Origin: Hungateiclostridiaceae bacterium UBA1305
GTDB taxonomy: Bacteria > Bacillota > Clostridia > Acetivibrionales > DTU013
Reading direction: 5' to 3'
DNA length: 56,634 nucleotides
Assembly: GCA_002307275.1 (NCBI GenBank)
Contig: DBTX01000054.1
Coordinates: 2,476 to 59,109, forward strand
Positions 1-8,037 of this stretch are shown in pieces; within the stretch, counting starts at the first letter, position 1, and the number at the start of each line of letters is the position of its first letter. A program made the position numbers and the translations under genes. The notes below the pieces were generated by a model. The model saw only the letters and a list, made by a program, of their open reading frames with translations. It ran no database searches and was not told the origin of the DNA.

Positions 1-773
1 TCAAACTCGCCGCGATATTTGGCACCTGCAATCAGGGAACCCATATCAAGTGCAAAAACCGTCCTGTCTTTCAAGCCTTCAGGCACGTCGCCCTTAAGGA
101 TTCTCTGGGCAAGTCCCTCCACAACGGCTGTTTTACCGACACCCGGTTCACCAATCAGGACAGGGTTGTTTTTTGTCCTTCTGGATAGTATCCTTATCAC
201 ACGCCTGATTTCAGAGTCCCGTCCGATCACAGGATCAAGCTTTCCTTTCCTCGCCATTTCCACCAGGTCTCTGCCGAATCTGGTAAGTGCCTCATAGGTT
301 TCCTCCGGATTCTTTGAGGTGATCCGCTGATTGCTTCTGACCTTGCCGAGTGCCGCCAAAAAGTTCTCCCGGTTTATCCCGTGACGTCTGAATATGCTTT
401 CAGACGACGTATTCCTTTCCTTCAGCAAAGCAAGATATAAATGTTCGACTCCCACATATTCATCCTTGAATTTGTCCGCCTCATCACCGGCATGCAGCAA
501 TATTTCATTAAGCCGTCTTGTAGCATAAAGACTTGATGCTGCTGTGCCATATACGCCAGGCTGCTTGCCCAGTTCCTTTTCCACATCGTTCGCAACTAGT
601 TCCGTATTAACGCCCATGAAGCTCAGAAGACGTGGGATCAGTCCCTCCTCTTGAGTAAGCAGGGCAAGATGGAGGTGCTCGCCATCAACCTGCTGATGCT
701 TCAATCTAAGTGCTGTTTCCTGTGCAGTAGTAAGTGCCTGCTGCGCTTTATCCGTGAATTTGTCCATATCCAT
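1..773 (-). CDS. clpB: ATP-dependent disaggregase ClpB, N-terminal part (cut by window edge)
   Basis: The first 257 residues of ClpB, the AAA+ chaperone that pulls proteins out of aggregates together with DnaK/DnaJ. The N-terminal double Clp repeat comes first (start MDMDKF; QVDGEHLHLALL near residue 30; VGVEHLYLALL near 117). The first ATPase domain follows, with Walker A GEPGVGKT and the EGLAQRI segment; the window ends just after. ATG at 773 is preferred because AAAGGAGG lies 8 bases upstream; the overlapping ATG at 778 is in another frame. It is the second gene of a leftward operon behind the dnaJ-like gene, so it should be under the CtsR box at 1941. The rest of the gene lies outside the window. 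Identification is firm from motif order and the ClpB-type N domain. Confidence 0.95.
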   Translation of the reverse strand, partial: MDMDKFTDKAQQALTTAQETALRLKHQQVDGEHLHLALLTQEEGLIPRLLSFMGVNTELVANDVEKELGKQPGVYGTAASSLYATRRLNEILLHAGDEADKFKDEYVGVEHLYLALLKERNTSSESIFRRHGINRENFLAALGKVRSNQRITSKNPEETYEALTRFGRDLVEMARKGKLDPVIGRDSEIRRVIRILSRRTKNNPVLIGEPGVGKTAVVEGLAQRILKGDVPEGLKDRTVFALDMGSLIAGAKYRGEF

Positions 774-872
774 ACCATCAACCTCCTTTTGCAGAACCCA
801 ACGCTATTTTCGTCCACTCACTTCTGAGAAGACTTCCCCCAGTTTTTGTAAGTAGCATCCCACTTTCATGTC

Positions 873-1826
873 CTATTTATGGGACTGCGAGATTTTCTTC
901 AATTGTTCATATAAGTCAAGCTGCGCCTTGTCAAGCCTTTCAGGATTCACCAGCCTGACCCTTAAATACATGTCCCCACGGGTACCTGATTTGTCTTTAT
1001 ACCCTTTGCCGCCGACTCTTATACGATTTCCGCTCTGAATGCCCGCCGGAATTTTGACTGAAATTCTGCCGTCAAGCGTATCAATGGTTACCTCCGAACC
1101 CAATGCTGCTTCCCATGGAAACAATTCTGTCTGAGCTTCAATATTCAGTCCATCCAGCTCATAACCGGTGTCTCGTCTGAACTCCACCTGCAGGTACAGA
1201 TCACCGTTTTTACCGCCATTCATACCTGGTCCGCCCTGTCCCGAAAGCTTGATCTTTTCACCCGGTTTTATTCCTGCAGGTATCTTTATGGAAAGCGTCC
1301 TGTCTCCATTTTCTGTTCTCAGGCTGATCCTGCGTTCTGCTCCTTCGAAGCCTTCCTGCGGAGAGATCTCAAGAACCGCTTCACTGTCCCTGCCTTTCAT
1401 CTGTCTGCACTGAGCGGATCGGGCGTTACCACGCTGTTTTTGGCCGAAAATACCGCCCCCGCCAAATGATCCGAATGGGTCCGCTCCTCCAAAGAACATA
1501 TTGAAGAAATCGCTGAAATCACCTTGTCCGCCCTGCCTGCTTTCATATTTGACATTATTGCCGAAACCATACTGCGAAGGGTCAAAGTCCGCGCCATTGG
1601 AAAATTGCCCTTCTCTGCCGAACTGGTCATATTTTTTTCTTTTCTCTTCATTTCCGAGAACCTCATTAGCTTCATTGGCTTCCTTGAATTTATCCTCGGA
1701 TGCCTTGTCACCAGGATTAGCATCAGGGTGATACTTTTTCGCCAGCTTCCTGTAAGCCTTTTTGATTTCATCCTGGGTGGCCTTCTTATCCACGCCCAAA
1801 ACCTCGTAATAATCCCTGAACTTCAC
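873..1826 (-). CDS. DnaJ-family co-chaperone without zinc finger (CbpA-like)
   Basis: A 317-residue J-domain protein that should stimulate the DnaK ATPase. The J domain is residues 4-70 with the HPD motif at 33-35, followed by a Gly/Phe-rich linker (about 75-130) and the DnaJ C-terminal substrate-binding domains (about 145-310). The four CxxCxGxG zinc repeats of true DnaJ are absent, which places it with CbpA/DnaJ class II proteins. The start is GTG at 1826, with AGAGGTG 7 bases upstream. It is the first gene of the operon with clpB, 99 bases apart, so disaggregase and co-chaperone are made together. The promoter and CtsR operator at 1941-1993 sit upstream. Family assignment is firm; the name cbpA is only by architecture. 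Confidence 0.93.
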   Translation of the reverse strand: MKFRDYYEVLGVDKKATQDEIKKAYRKLAKKYHPDANPGDKASEDKFKEANEANEVLGNEEKRKKYDQFGREGQFSNGADFDPSQYGFGNNVKYESRQGGQGDFSDFFNMFFGGADPFGSFGGGGIFGQKQRGNARSAQCRQMKGRDSEAVLEISPQEGFEGAERRISLRTENGDRTLSIKIPAGIKPGEKIKLSGQGGPGMNGGKNGDLYLQVEFRRDTGYELDGLNIEAQTELFPWEAALGSEVTIDTLDGRISVKIPAGIQSGNRIRVGGKGYKDKSGTRGDMYLRVRLVNPERLDKAQLDLYEQLKKISQSHK

Positions 1827-1940
1827 CTGTCTTCACCTCTTTTGCAATAATAGATCATATAACAACTGATAACCTTAATCCATATTATGTGTAAATGTAA
1901 GGCCTTGTAAACAAGCCATCATTTATTCTAGTGTGCTGAC

Positions 1941-1957
1941 TTTGACTTTCTTTGACC
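1941..1957 (-). promoter_or_regulatory. CtsR operator (heptad direct repeat)
   Basis: Read on the minus strand the site is GGTCAAA-GAA-AGTCAAA, which fits the CtsR consensus RGTCAAA-NAN-RGTCAAA exactly. It begins about 8 bases past the -10 box of the promoter at 1966-1993, so a bound repressor would cover the start of transcription. CtsR represses clp genes in Firmicutes, which fits the downstream dnaJ-like/clpB pair. Confidence 0.9.
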
Positions 1958-1965
1958 TATAATAT

Positions 1966-1993
1966 ATTATACACCCCTGAAATAAAAAATCAA
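1966..1993 (-). promoter_or_regulatory. Sigma-A type promoter of the dnaJ-like/clpB operon
   Basis: On the minus strand TTGATT and TATAAT are separated by 16 bases. The CtsR box follows directly. The 1827-2144 interval otherwise holds a 5' leader and, at its left-gene end, the terminator at 2068; no further gene is seen there. Confidence 0.75.
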
Positions 1994-2067
1994 TACAATA
2001 TTTAACTCCATAGATGAATAATGTATAAATGTATAAGCGTGTAAACGTTCCTTGGCTTATATAAAAC

Positions 2068-2110
2068 AAAAGGATGCACAAGAAGTTTTATCCTGCTGCG
2101 CATCCTTTTT
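2068..2110 (-). terminator. Rho-independent terminator of the PP2C-like gene
   Basis: AAAGGATGC and GCATCCTTT form a 9 bp stem. On the minus strand it is followed by a T-rich run (TTGTTTTAT). It lies about 35 bases after the stop of the PP2C-like gene. The arms are also T-rich on the plus strand, so it may work in both directions. Confidence 0.8.
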
Positions 2111-2144
2111 TGTTCTATAAAGGTCTTGCAGTTGCTTCAACCTG

Positions 2145-3494
2145 TTATTTATTCGGCGGAATTATCAGCTTCTGCCCTGCTGCGATCATGTCCGCTTCCT
2201 TTATGTCATTTGCTTCCATTATGAGTTTATACTTACTCTCGTCGCCGTAAAATTTCTTTGCCAGCTTCATCAGCATGTCGCCTGACTTTACAATATATGT
2301 AGTTCCATCCGGTCCGACCAGGTCTGAAGCAGCATCTGCCGCATTTTGAGCATTCGGGTCAGCCACAATCGCACCATCTGTCACCGCAGTATTGTCTTCT
2401 GAAGGAAAGGTCTCATCAGCCTGATCAATATCATTGAACATTGTCGAACCCTCTGCTGTAGTCCCGGTCGTATTCTCCTGTGCCGATGCATCGACTGCAT
2501 CCGGATTTCTGAGCTTCATCCAAATCTTGAAGCCTCCAAATAACACTGCCGCAATTAAAACCACAAGAATCGCCATAGTTATAATCTTTCCTACATCGAC
2601 CTTGTTTTGTGCCCGCCTCAATTCAGCCAGCCTTGCCGGTACTTTCCTTGCCTTTGCGGCCTTCATCTGAGAAGCCCTTGGTCCAGGAACCTGCAGCGGC
2701 ATATCTTCTGAATTCTCTATTCTAATGACAATTGCTGTGATATTATCTTCGCCTTCATTATTAACCGCTTCTTCAACAAGCAGACTTGCTGCCTCATCAA
2801 TATTGTCATTTGACGAGAGCAGGTCATAAATGGCATCCTCGCTGACCGCATCTGTAAGACCCCCACTGCAGATCAAATATTTTACTCCGGGTCTCAGAGA
2901 ATTGACATCCGATTTCTTAACCGTAGTCCTGCCCTCTTCAATGGAGGCCTTCTGCTGTCCGGACAGCATTTCAGCCTGTTCATTGCTTATGATTCCCATT
3001 TTCAGCAGTCTTTCCGCTCTTTTGAAATCATTCACAAGCAGCTTGAAGGTGTCCCCCTCCAGCTTGTATATCCTGCATCTTCCCAAATTGACCGCTGCTA
3101 CGTTTCCCTCATCGATCAGCAATCCTGCAAAAGCAGTTTTTCTCTCCCTGAAATCACTATCGCCAAGGGAGATGCTATGCAGCAGATTGCTTGACTGCTC
3201 AACGCACTGAACCATTTCATCGAGTTTTACATGAATGTCTTTTGAACTGCTTTTTGCTTTCTGATGGAATTTTTTCAGATCATTTATCAGCGAAACACCC
3301 GAGTCAGTGTCTTCCATTCCATCCGCCAGAGCGAACAGGCATTTGCTGTCACTTACCTCAATAGAAATCTGCAAATAATCAGCAACATTATGATTAATGA
3401 ATTTGCCATTTGCATAAATTCTATCGTCATTTACCGTGCAAGAGGCTCCAATGTGGGTTACAGCGGAGAATGATATTTTCGTTGTATTTTCCAT
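2145..3494 (-). CDS. Membrane-anchored PP2C-like (pseudo)phosphatase with C-terminal LysM domain
   Basis: A 449-residue protein in three parts: a PP2C-type serine/threonine phosphatase domain (about 5-260), one membrane helix (303-325), and a LysM domain (about 400-446) after an acidic, Ala/Thr-rich linker. With no signal peptide, the phosphatase should be cytoplasmic and the LysM outside, where it could bind peptidoglycan. PP2C landmarks are present: NDD at 22-24, ADGM at 57-60 and EDN at 249-251. The motif normally read as SDG is SGG (210-212), so one metal-ligand Asp is missing, and the GDSR motif reads GRCR. Activity is therefore doubtful. ATG at 3494 has GGAGGG upstream; an in-frame extension to 3584 is possible but lacks a binding site. 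Single gene with its own promoter and terminator. Confidence 0.87.
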   Translation of the reverse strand: MENTTKISFSAVTHIGASCTVNDDRIYANGKFINHNVADYLQISIEVSDSKCLFALADGMEDTDSGVSLINDLKKFHQKAKSSSKDIHVKLDEMVQCVEQSSNLLHSISLGDSDFRERKTAFAGLLIDEGNVAAVNLGRCRIYKLEGDTFKLLVNDFKRAERLLKMGIISNEQAEMLSGQQKASIEEGRTTVKKSDVNSLRPGVKYLICSGGLTDAVSEDAIYDLLSSNDNIDEAASLLVEEAVNNEGEDNITAIVIRIENSEDMPLQVPGPRASQMKAAKARKVPARLAELRRAQNKVDVGKIITMAILVVLIAAVLFGGFKIWMKLRNPDAVDASAQENTTGTTAEGSTMFNDIDQADETFPSEDNTAVTDGAIVADPNAQNAADAASDLVGPDGTTYIVKSGDMLMKLAKKFYGDESKYKLIMEANDIKEADMIAAGQKLIIPPNK

Positions 3495-3565
3495 ACATTT
3501 ACCCTCCTTATCTTGTGTACAAGAATACTCCTGAAATGGTGAAATCGAAATAACATTATAAAAAT

Positions 3566-3594
3566 ATAATACCATATATGTCATATCTATTCAA
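3566..3594 (-). promoter_or_regulatory. Promoter of the PP2C-LysM gene
   Basis: Minus strand TTGAAT, 17 bases, TATTAT, about 70 bases upstream of the chosen ATG. If the transcript starts here, the longer reading frame beginning at 3584 would start inside the promoter, which supports the ATG at 3494. Confidence 0.65.
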
Positions 3595-3621
3595 CAGACG
3601 TAATTGATGGTTTTAAAGTTC

Positions 3622-3634
3622 CGGACATTGTCCG
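3622..3634 (-). terminator. Weak terminator-like hairpin after the FG-GAP gene
   Basis: A 13-base palindrome CGGACATTGTCCG lies 3 bases past the stop at 3638. Its stem is short (5 bp) and the following sequence on the minus strand is only mildly T-rich, so it is a weak call. Confidence 0.35.
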
Positions 3635-3637
3635 TAC

Positions 3638-4612
3638 TCAATTATTCAAGCACGCTTTTTTTGTTATTTCGATTCCATAAACTTTCATTGCATTTTTTTC
3701 TCTTACAAGCTCAATGGTAAAATAATTCTCGCTTCCAGCAAACTGACAGCATGAATTATATGGTTCAGCAGGCACAAGTTTTTCGTTTAAAAGATTTTGC
3801 ATCAATAATGGTCTGACTTTTTTATTAATAAAATTTTTAAATGCTGTCAAGCTGCTATCATCCAAACCTTTTAATCCGATGAAACCAGGCATCACTACCT
3901 TGTCGAAGGCTTTCCTGTAATCCCTGGACCATACTGCCGTAAGAAATTCAACCGCTGTATTATAGCTTTCATAAGGCATATGCACCTGTCCTGCGCATTG
4001 TACGTACTCATTGCCATCCCACTTGAAAACGCAGCCCTCCCTCACATGATAACATGTGTCCTTCATTGCAATAATTTCGCTTCCGGTATATGTTCCACGT
4101 TCTATGATGATCTCTGCAACACCATCATTATCAATGTCATCGACTTCCATGCTCCCATGATAGAAATTTATGGGGCTGTGCCACACCGGACGCAGTCCGT
4201 CGCCTGACCAGCCGAATACATATACGCATATGCAGTGTTCCTGCCCATCTGCCAGTGACAATATCAGTTCCGGTATTCCATCCCCGTTTGTATCAGCCGC
4301 AACTGCATTATCGAATGTACCCTGAGAAACCGCTGATGCCTCGGCAGCTGAAAGCCAGTTGTGATTCAGCCCTTCAGGCGTATTATTTACAAGCAATACC
4401 GCAGACTCGGGCGGGAATGGTATAAATTGAGTAAATCCGACAACTGCTTCTTTTTGTCCATCAGCATTAAAGTCCTCATGAAAAACGAAATCGATTACAG
4501 CACCGTTTGGCAGCTGTGCTGCAGCATATTCAGACATGCACCGTTCCTTTTTTCCGCCACTCTTCTTCTGTGATTCAGGCTTGCTGCCGTCACCCGCACT
4601 TTTCCTGCTCAT
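3638..4612 (-). CDS. FG-GAP/VCBS-like calcium-repeat protein, function unknown
   Basis: A 324-residue protein with three calcium-loop motifs of the integrin/FG-GAP type: DFNADGQKE (47-55), DTNGDGIPE (107-115) and DIDNDGVAE (159-167), each followed by a short hydrophobic beta strand. The C-terminal 130 residues are not recognised. No signal peptide or membrane helix is visible, which is unusual for this repeat type, as most members act outside the cell. The start is uncertain: ATG at 4612 has GAGGA 5 bases upstream, ATG at 4537 has AAGGA 7 bases upstream and would begin directly at the repeat domain, and a TTG at 4696 has no binding site. Between them lies a Lys/Ser/Gly-rich low-complexity stretch. 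Function cannot be assigned. Confidence 0.7.
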   Translation of the reverse strand: MSRKSAGDGSKPESQKKSGGKKERCMSEYAAAQLPNGAVIDFVFHEDFNADGQKEAVVGFTQFIPFPPESAVLLVNNTPEGLNHNWLSAAEASAVSQGTFDNAVAADTNGDGIPELILSLADGQEHCICVYVFGWSGDGLRPVWHSPINFYHGSMEVDDIDNDGVAEIIIERGTYTGSEIIAMKDTCYHVREGCVFKWDGNEYVQCAGQVHMPYESYNTAVEFLTAVWSRDYRKAFDKVVMPGFIGLKGLDDSSLTAFKNFINKKVRPLLMQNLLNEKLVPAEPYNSCCQFAGSENYFTIELVREKNAMKVYGIEITKKACLNN

Positions 4613-4763
4613 AGCGTTCCTCACTGTTTCAACCCATCGCATATCCGTAAAAACATACAGATATGCCTGAACTGTCTTCGATATTAATATATTCAAAAAG
4701 GCAGTGTGTCGTGTTCAACCTATTCAACATTTATGCATTAAAAGTAAATTCAGAGCATCTATA

Positions 4764-4838
4764 TATAACGAGGCAAAAGATGTCCCGCCCCAGGTGCTTG
4801 GGCGATCACCAAGCTTAGCTTGCGGCCGGCCTCGTTGA
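4764..4838 (+). repeat. Dispersed hairpin repeat, family B, copy 1
   Basis: A roughly 75 bp element bounded by AACGAGGC (4768-4775) and GCCTCGTT (4829-4836), an 8 bp perfect inverted repeat. A diverged second copy lies in the opposite orientation at 24727-24805 and shares the TATAACGAGGC start, an AAAxATGTCC block, a CCAGGTG block and CTTGCGGCC near the end. It stands in the gap between two divergent genes. Confidence 0.7.
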
Positions 4839-4886
4839 ATCAATGCGTTATAATGAAAAAAGAATGTGGCAGCAAAATAAGCACTG

Positions 4887-4914
4887 TTGTGCTATACTGT
4901 TTATGGACTATAAT
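4887..4914 (+). promoter_or_regulatory. Promoter of the YwaF-type gene
   Basis: TTGTGC, 16 bases, TATAAT, with the start codon 20 bases after the -10 box, so the leader would be very short (about 13 bases). Confidence 0.65.
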
Positions 4915-4933
4915 CTGAAATGCAGGTGTCGGA

Positions 4934-5704
4934 ATGAGTAACTGGATTACGTTCGGACATGGAGGAAACACACTGAAAGATTATTCAACGCCGCATATTG
5001 CAGCCATGTTAATTATTGTGCTGTTTTGCGCGGTTTTTATTGTCTATGGGAACCGATTCAGTACGGAAAAATCCAGGAAAGCCTTTAGATATGCATTTGC
5101 AGCATTTATCGCATTGCAGCAGCTCTCACTCTATGTTTGGTATACTGTCGCCGGAGAATGGTCTGTCGAAGTCACGCTGCCCATTCAACTTTGCGACCTT
5201 TCCGTATTTTTATCAGTTGCAGTTCTTTTGACAAAACGTCAATTGATTTCGGAACTGCTTTATTATTGGGGGTTGGCGGGCGCAACACAGGCAATCCTGA
5301 CACCGGACATCGGCAGCTATACCTGGCCTCATTTTGTATTTTATCAATTCTTTATTTCACATGGTGTGATATTGCTTACCTGCTTGTACATGATAATCGT
5401 TGAGAAGTTCAGACCTTCTAAACGATCAGTTCTGAGGACAATAGTCATTACAAATCTGTATGGGATATTGATCCTGTTCGTAAACCGTTTGACCGGCGGC
5501 AATTATCTATTCCTAAGCAGCAAGCCTGCCGGAGGGTCACTGCTTGACCTGCTTGGGCCATGGCCATGGTACCTGTTGTCCCTTGAAGCCGTAGCCTTGA
5601 TCCTGTTTACTATGCTATACCTGCCGTTTACGATCGGCAGAGGCAGGTCCGGTAAAACCGGTATTGGTAAAGGAAGCCGCAGCAGTACCGGGATATCGGC
5701 TTGA
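4934..5704 (+). CDS. YwaF/TIGR02206-type integral membrane protein
   Basis: A 256-residue, very hydrophobic protein with about six to seven membrane helices (for example 22-42, 52-71, 86-103, 110-125, 132-155, 167-187, 211-236). The layout and conserved stretches such as LPIQLCDLS (about 82-90), YYWGLAGATQAILTPD and NYLFLSSKP (about 191-199) match the TIGR02206/YwaF family of Firmicutes, whose biochemical role is not established. The tail after the last helix is Gly/Lys/Arg-rich and probably cytoplasmic. It is a single gene with its own promoter at 4887 and a terminator-like hairpin at 5722. Family assignment is good; no function is claimed. Confidence 0.85.
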   Translation: MSNWITFGHGGNTLKDYSTPHIAAMLIIVLFCAVFIVYGNRFSTEKSRKAFRYAFAAFIALQQLSLYVWYTVAGEWSVEVTLPIQLCDLSVFLSVAVLLTKRQLISELLYYWGLAGATQAILTPDIGSYTWPHFVFYQFFISHGVILLTCLYMIIVEKFRPSKRSVLRTIVITNLYGILILFVNRLTGGNYLFLSSKPAGGSLLDLLGPWPWYLLSLEAVALILFTMLYLPFTIGRGRSGKTGIGKGSRSSTGISA

Positions 5705-5721
5705 ATCTCCCCCACTTTATC

Positions 5722-5763
5722 ACAGGCGATTTGAAGGAGTGAGACTCTTGAAGCCTGTTTTTA
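5722..5763 (+). terminator. Terminator of the YwaF-type gene
   Basis: ACAGGC (5722-5727) pairs with GCCTGT (5753-5758), with a second, imperfect AAGGAGT/ACTCTT pairing inside, followed by TTTTT. It lies 18 bases after the stop codon. Confidence 0.6.
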
Positions 5764-5833
5764 CAACCTGATTCTACAGCTTATTTTTACGGCCTGATTC
5801 TACAGCCTATCTTTACAATCTGTTTTTACAACC
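5758..5833. repeat. 26-bp tandem repeat between convergent genes
   Basis: Two full 26-base units (5758-5783 and 5784-5809) differ at three positions; each starts TTTTTAC and contains CCTGATTCTACAGC. A broken third unit and another TTTTTACAACC follow to 5833, running into the end of the leftward gene that stops at 5826. Confidence 0.75.
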
Positions 5834-6428
5834 CTCTCAATTCATAAAACACAAGATATCTTTCACCGATAGGTTCATGCATTATGTCAGTGCTATAGGC
5901 ATAACTCCATTCTGCAAGTATGGAGCCGTCCTCGCTGAGTTTTCCCCTGAATCTGCCGCGAAGGACTGATCCGTACCTGAGAAGCTCACTGATCTCATCG
6001 TCTCCAAGGAAATCCCTGTCCCCGAAATACTGTACGTCATTTTCATCCGTTGTTTCAAAGGGAACTATTATTGAGACATTCTTCCTGCCGTACGTCACCA
6101 GATTCCAAAGATCCTTTTCAACCGCCTCAATAACGGTCCTCCGGCAGTCAATATCAAGTACGCCGCTCTTTTGGGCTATAAAATAGGGATAATAGATAAC
6201 AATGCCTTTCCCCTGATAATTGCCCAGGAACTCGCAGCCTTGCCGCATTGCTTCTGACGCATTCACGCCTATTGCTCTCGGCAGGTTGAGGTCGCTGCTG
6301 TTTTCTACCGCTACCCTCACGCTCCACAGCAAACCGCCGTCCAACTCAGTATCCTGAGTAAAAAGGCGCCAGGGCACGGTAGGGAGACTGATCCCCTTCA
6401 TTTCATAAAAACCCATATATTTGTTCAT
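5826..6428 (-). CDS. Conserved-looking hypothetical protein, partner of the HD-domain gene
   Basis: A 200-residue soluble protein that I do not recognise. It has mixed alpha/beta composition, no signal peptide and no membrane helix. Notable segments are YYPYFIAQKSGVLDI (about 79-93), IVPFETTDENDV (about 120-131) and a C-terminal YLVFYELRGL. ATG at 6428 has AAGGG 7 bases upstream. It begins 15 bases after the stop of the HD-domain gene and is very probably translated from the same message, which suggests a linked role. The C-terminus runs into the tandem repeat at 5758-5833. Confidence 0.7.
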   Translation of the reverse strand: MNKYMGFYEMKGISLPTVPWRLFTQDTELDGGLLWSVRVAVENSSDLNLPRAIGVNASEAMRQGCEFLGNYQGKGIVIYYPYFIAQKSGVLDIDCRRTVIEAVEKDLWNLVTYGRKNVSIIVPFETTDENDVQYFGDRDFLGDDEISELLRYGSVLRGRFRGKLSEDGSILAEWSYAYSTDIMHEPIGERYLVFYELRGL

Positions 6429-6443
6429 CCGGCAGCCCTTTCG

Positions 6444-7640
6444 TCAAAGCCTGAAGTAATCAAACAGCCTTCCTGCATCAATTCCTGCAATCTTTGTTTT
6501 GCTGAACTTCTCATATAGCTGATTGTGCCCATCCAATAGATTCTGCGAGCTGATGCCGTGTTTAATGGACAGATATGCCTCCATATATGCGGCAAACTTG
6601 TCGCAGAACTCGATGATACCGCCATCTACAGGCGAAAACACATCGCTGTTGTAGTATTCTGATATTTTCTCAGAGCTTACTTCCAATATTTTTTCATCAA
6701 GGATAATCTTGCCCGCAAATTCATTCTCCGTGAAATACCTTATTTCATTTCTCCATTCCAGTGGAAGCAATGGAAGCAAAACTTCCTCCATTTGCATATC
6801 TTCAATATCCTTTATCAAATCTCCAAGGCCTTCGATTGAGTTTTTGACAGGCGAAATGATATCGCGCGTCAGTACTTCAGGCATGTCATGGAATAAACCG
6901 GCAAAGAAATTGTTATATTTGCGTTTTTCACATGCATTAGTCTGCAGGGTCAGAATATAGGACAATATTGCTACAATGAGCATATGGCCTGCGACCGAGG
7001 TTTCAGGCACCCTTGGTGTTTGTGCCCATCGCTGCTGGAACCTGAGCTGACCGACAAGGTTGAGAAAATCTGTCGCACCTTTGTTGAACACCAGCTTTTT
7101 CACCCCGTCAGTATCACGGTACTCTTCAAGCTGTTTATCGATGCTCTTTTTTGTGTCTTCCAGCCCAAAAAAGTCTGCGTTGAGCCGGTAAACTATGCCA
7201 AATTCCCAATTTGTCGCCAGATAATGAGCCGCTCTAAGAATGCGTTTTTCACGCTTGCTGTATTCCGGCTCAGAAAGATACCTCTTCATTCTTGATCCGA
7301 AGCCTGCCTGAATATCATTGATGCCCAAATCCTCAAGCTGCCTCAGTACATGTTCGTTCATCTGTGCACCGTGCTTTTCCATAAGCATGTGGAAAATTGG
7401 CGGCTTTATATCTGTAAGCAGAATCCGCTGAAAAAACTCAAAAATCGCTCCTTCAATCAAACGTGTCCATTTAACATTGGAAGTCGATTCATCCTCGAAG
7501 CGGCCTATCACATAGGCGTAGAACATTTTATGAGCCTGTTTGTCAAGCTCGGTGAAGCCTTTGTGAGGTCGTATATGGTCATTCCACCGCTGCATGCTGG
7601 CAGCCTGGTAAATAAAGCGGAGAAAGCTCTCTCTGATCAT
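6444..7640 (-). CDS. HD-domain phosphohydrolase, YfbR/HDDC2-like
   Basis: A 398-residue protein with an HD metal-dependent phosphohydrolase domain near residues 190-390. Ligands are visible in order: H219 in PETSVAGHM, H251-D252 in GLFHDMPE, and D260 in LTRDIISPVK. This R/PE-S-VA-H, HD-PE, D-I-PVK pattern is typical of YfbR-type 5'-deoxynucleotidases. The extra 190-residue N-terminal region is not usual for YfbR (about 200 residues in total) and is helical with no clear family. ATG at 7640 is chosen with a GGGGG site about 9 bases upstream; a TTG at 7685 would add 15 residues. The substrate is not determined; a nucleotide monophosphate is an inference from the family. Confidence 0.85.
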   Translation of the reverse strand: MIRESFLRFIYQAASMQRWNDHIRPHKGFTELDKQAHKMFYAYVIGRFEDESTSNVKWTRLIEGAIFEFFQRILLTDIKPPIFHMLMEKHGAQMNEHVLRQLEDLGINDIQAGFGSRMKRYLSEPEYSKREKRILRAAHYLATNWEFGIVYRLNADFFGLEDTKKSIDKQLEEYRDTDGVKKLVFNKGATDFLNLVGQLRFQQRWAQTPRVPETSVAGHMLIVAILSYILTLQTNACEKRKYNNFFAGLFHDMPEVLTRDIISPVKNSIEGLGDLIKDIEDMQMEEVLLPLLPLEWRNEIRYFTENEFAGKIILDEKILEVSSEKISEYYNSDVFSPVDGGIIEFCDKFAAYMEAYLSIKHGISSQNLLDGHNQLYEKFSKTKIAGIDAGRLFDYFRL

Positions 7641-8037
7641 CTTGTACCGCCCCCTTCGTGCCGCCGGTCCATCCTCGACCAGCAATATATTGATGCAATC
7701 AGTTTATCATATATGAAAGTGATACTAAATATAATGCAAAAAGTATTTTGGGTAAGTTTGATATCCTTTGAAATAAGTTCTATTCGTTTTCTGCGGTTGT
7801 TTTTCAATATTCATAGACAAAAGATTGAATTTGCCGTAAATAATATTAAGAGTGTATAATAGGAGAAGGGACATGCCGAAAGAGCAGAGGTCAGATATCA
7901 GAAGTAAGAAATCAGATTAGCCTTTCTCCAAAGCGGTACCTCAAGTCTGGTTTTTGGTTTCTTTATTTTCGAAATATCCATTTTCGACGCTAAAGCAATC
8001 CGGGACCACCTGTTTACAATAAAATTATAGGCAGAAA

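Noticed and set aside
7873..7920. 15-codon frame after AGGAG and a TATAAT in the gap before the first DUF445 gene
   Set aside because: The AGGAG touches the -10 box and would lie upstream of the transcription start. The frame falls in CAGA-rich, repeat-like DNA, so it is not credible as a leader peptide.
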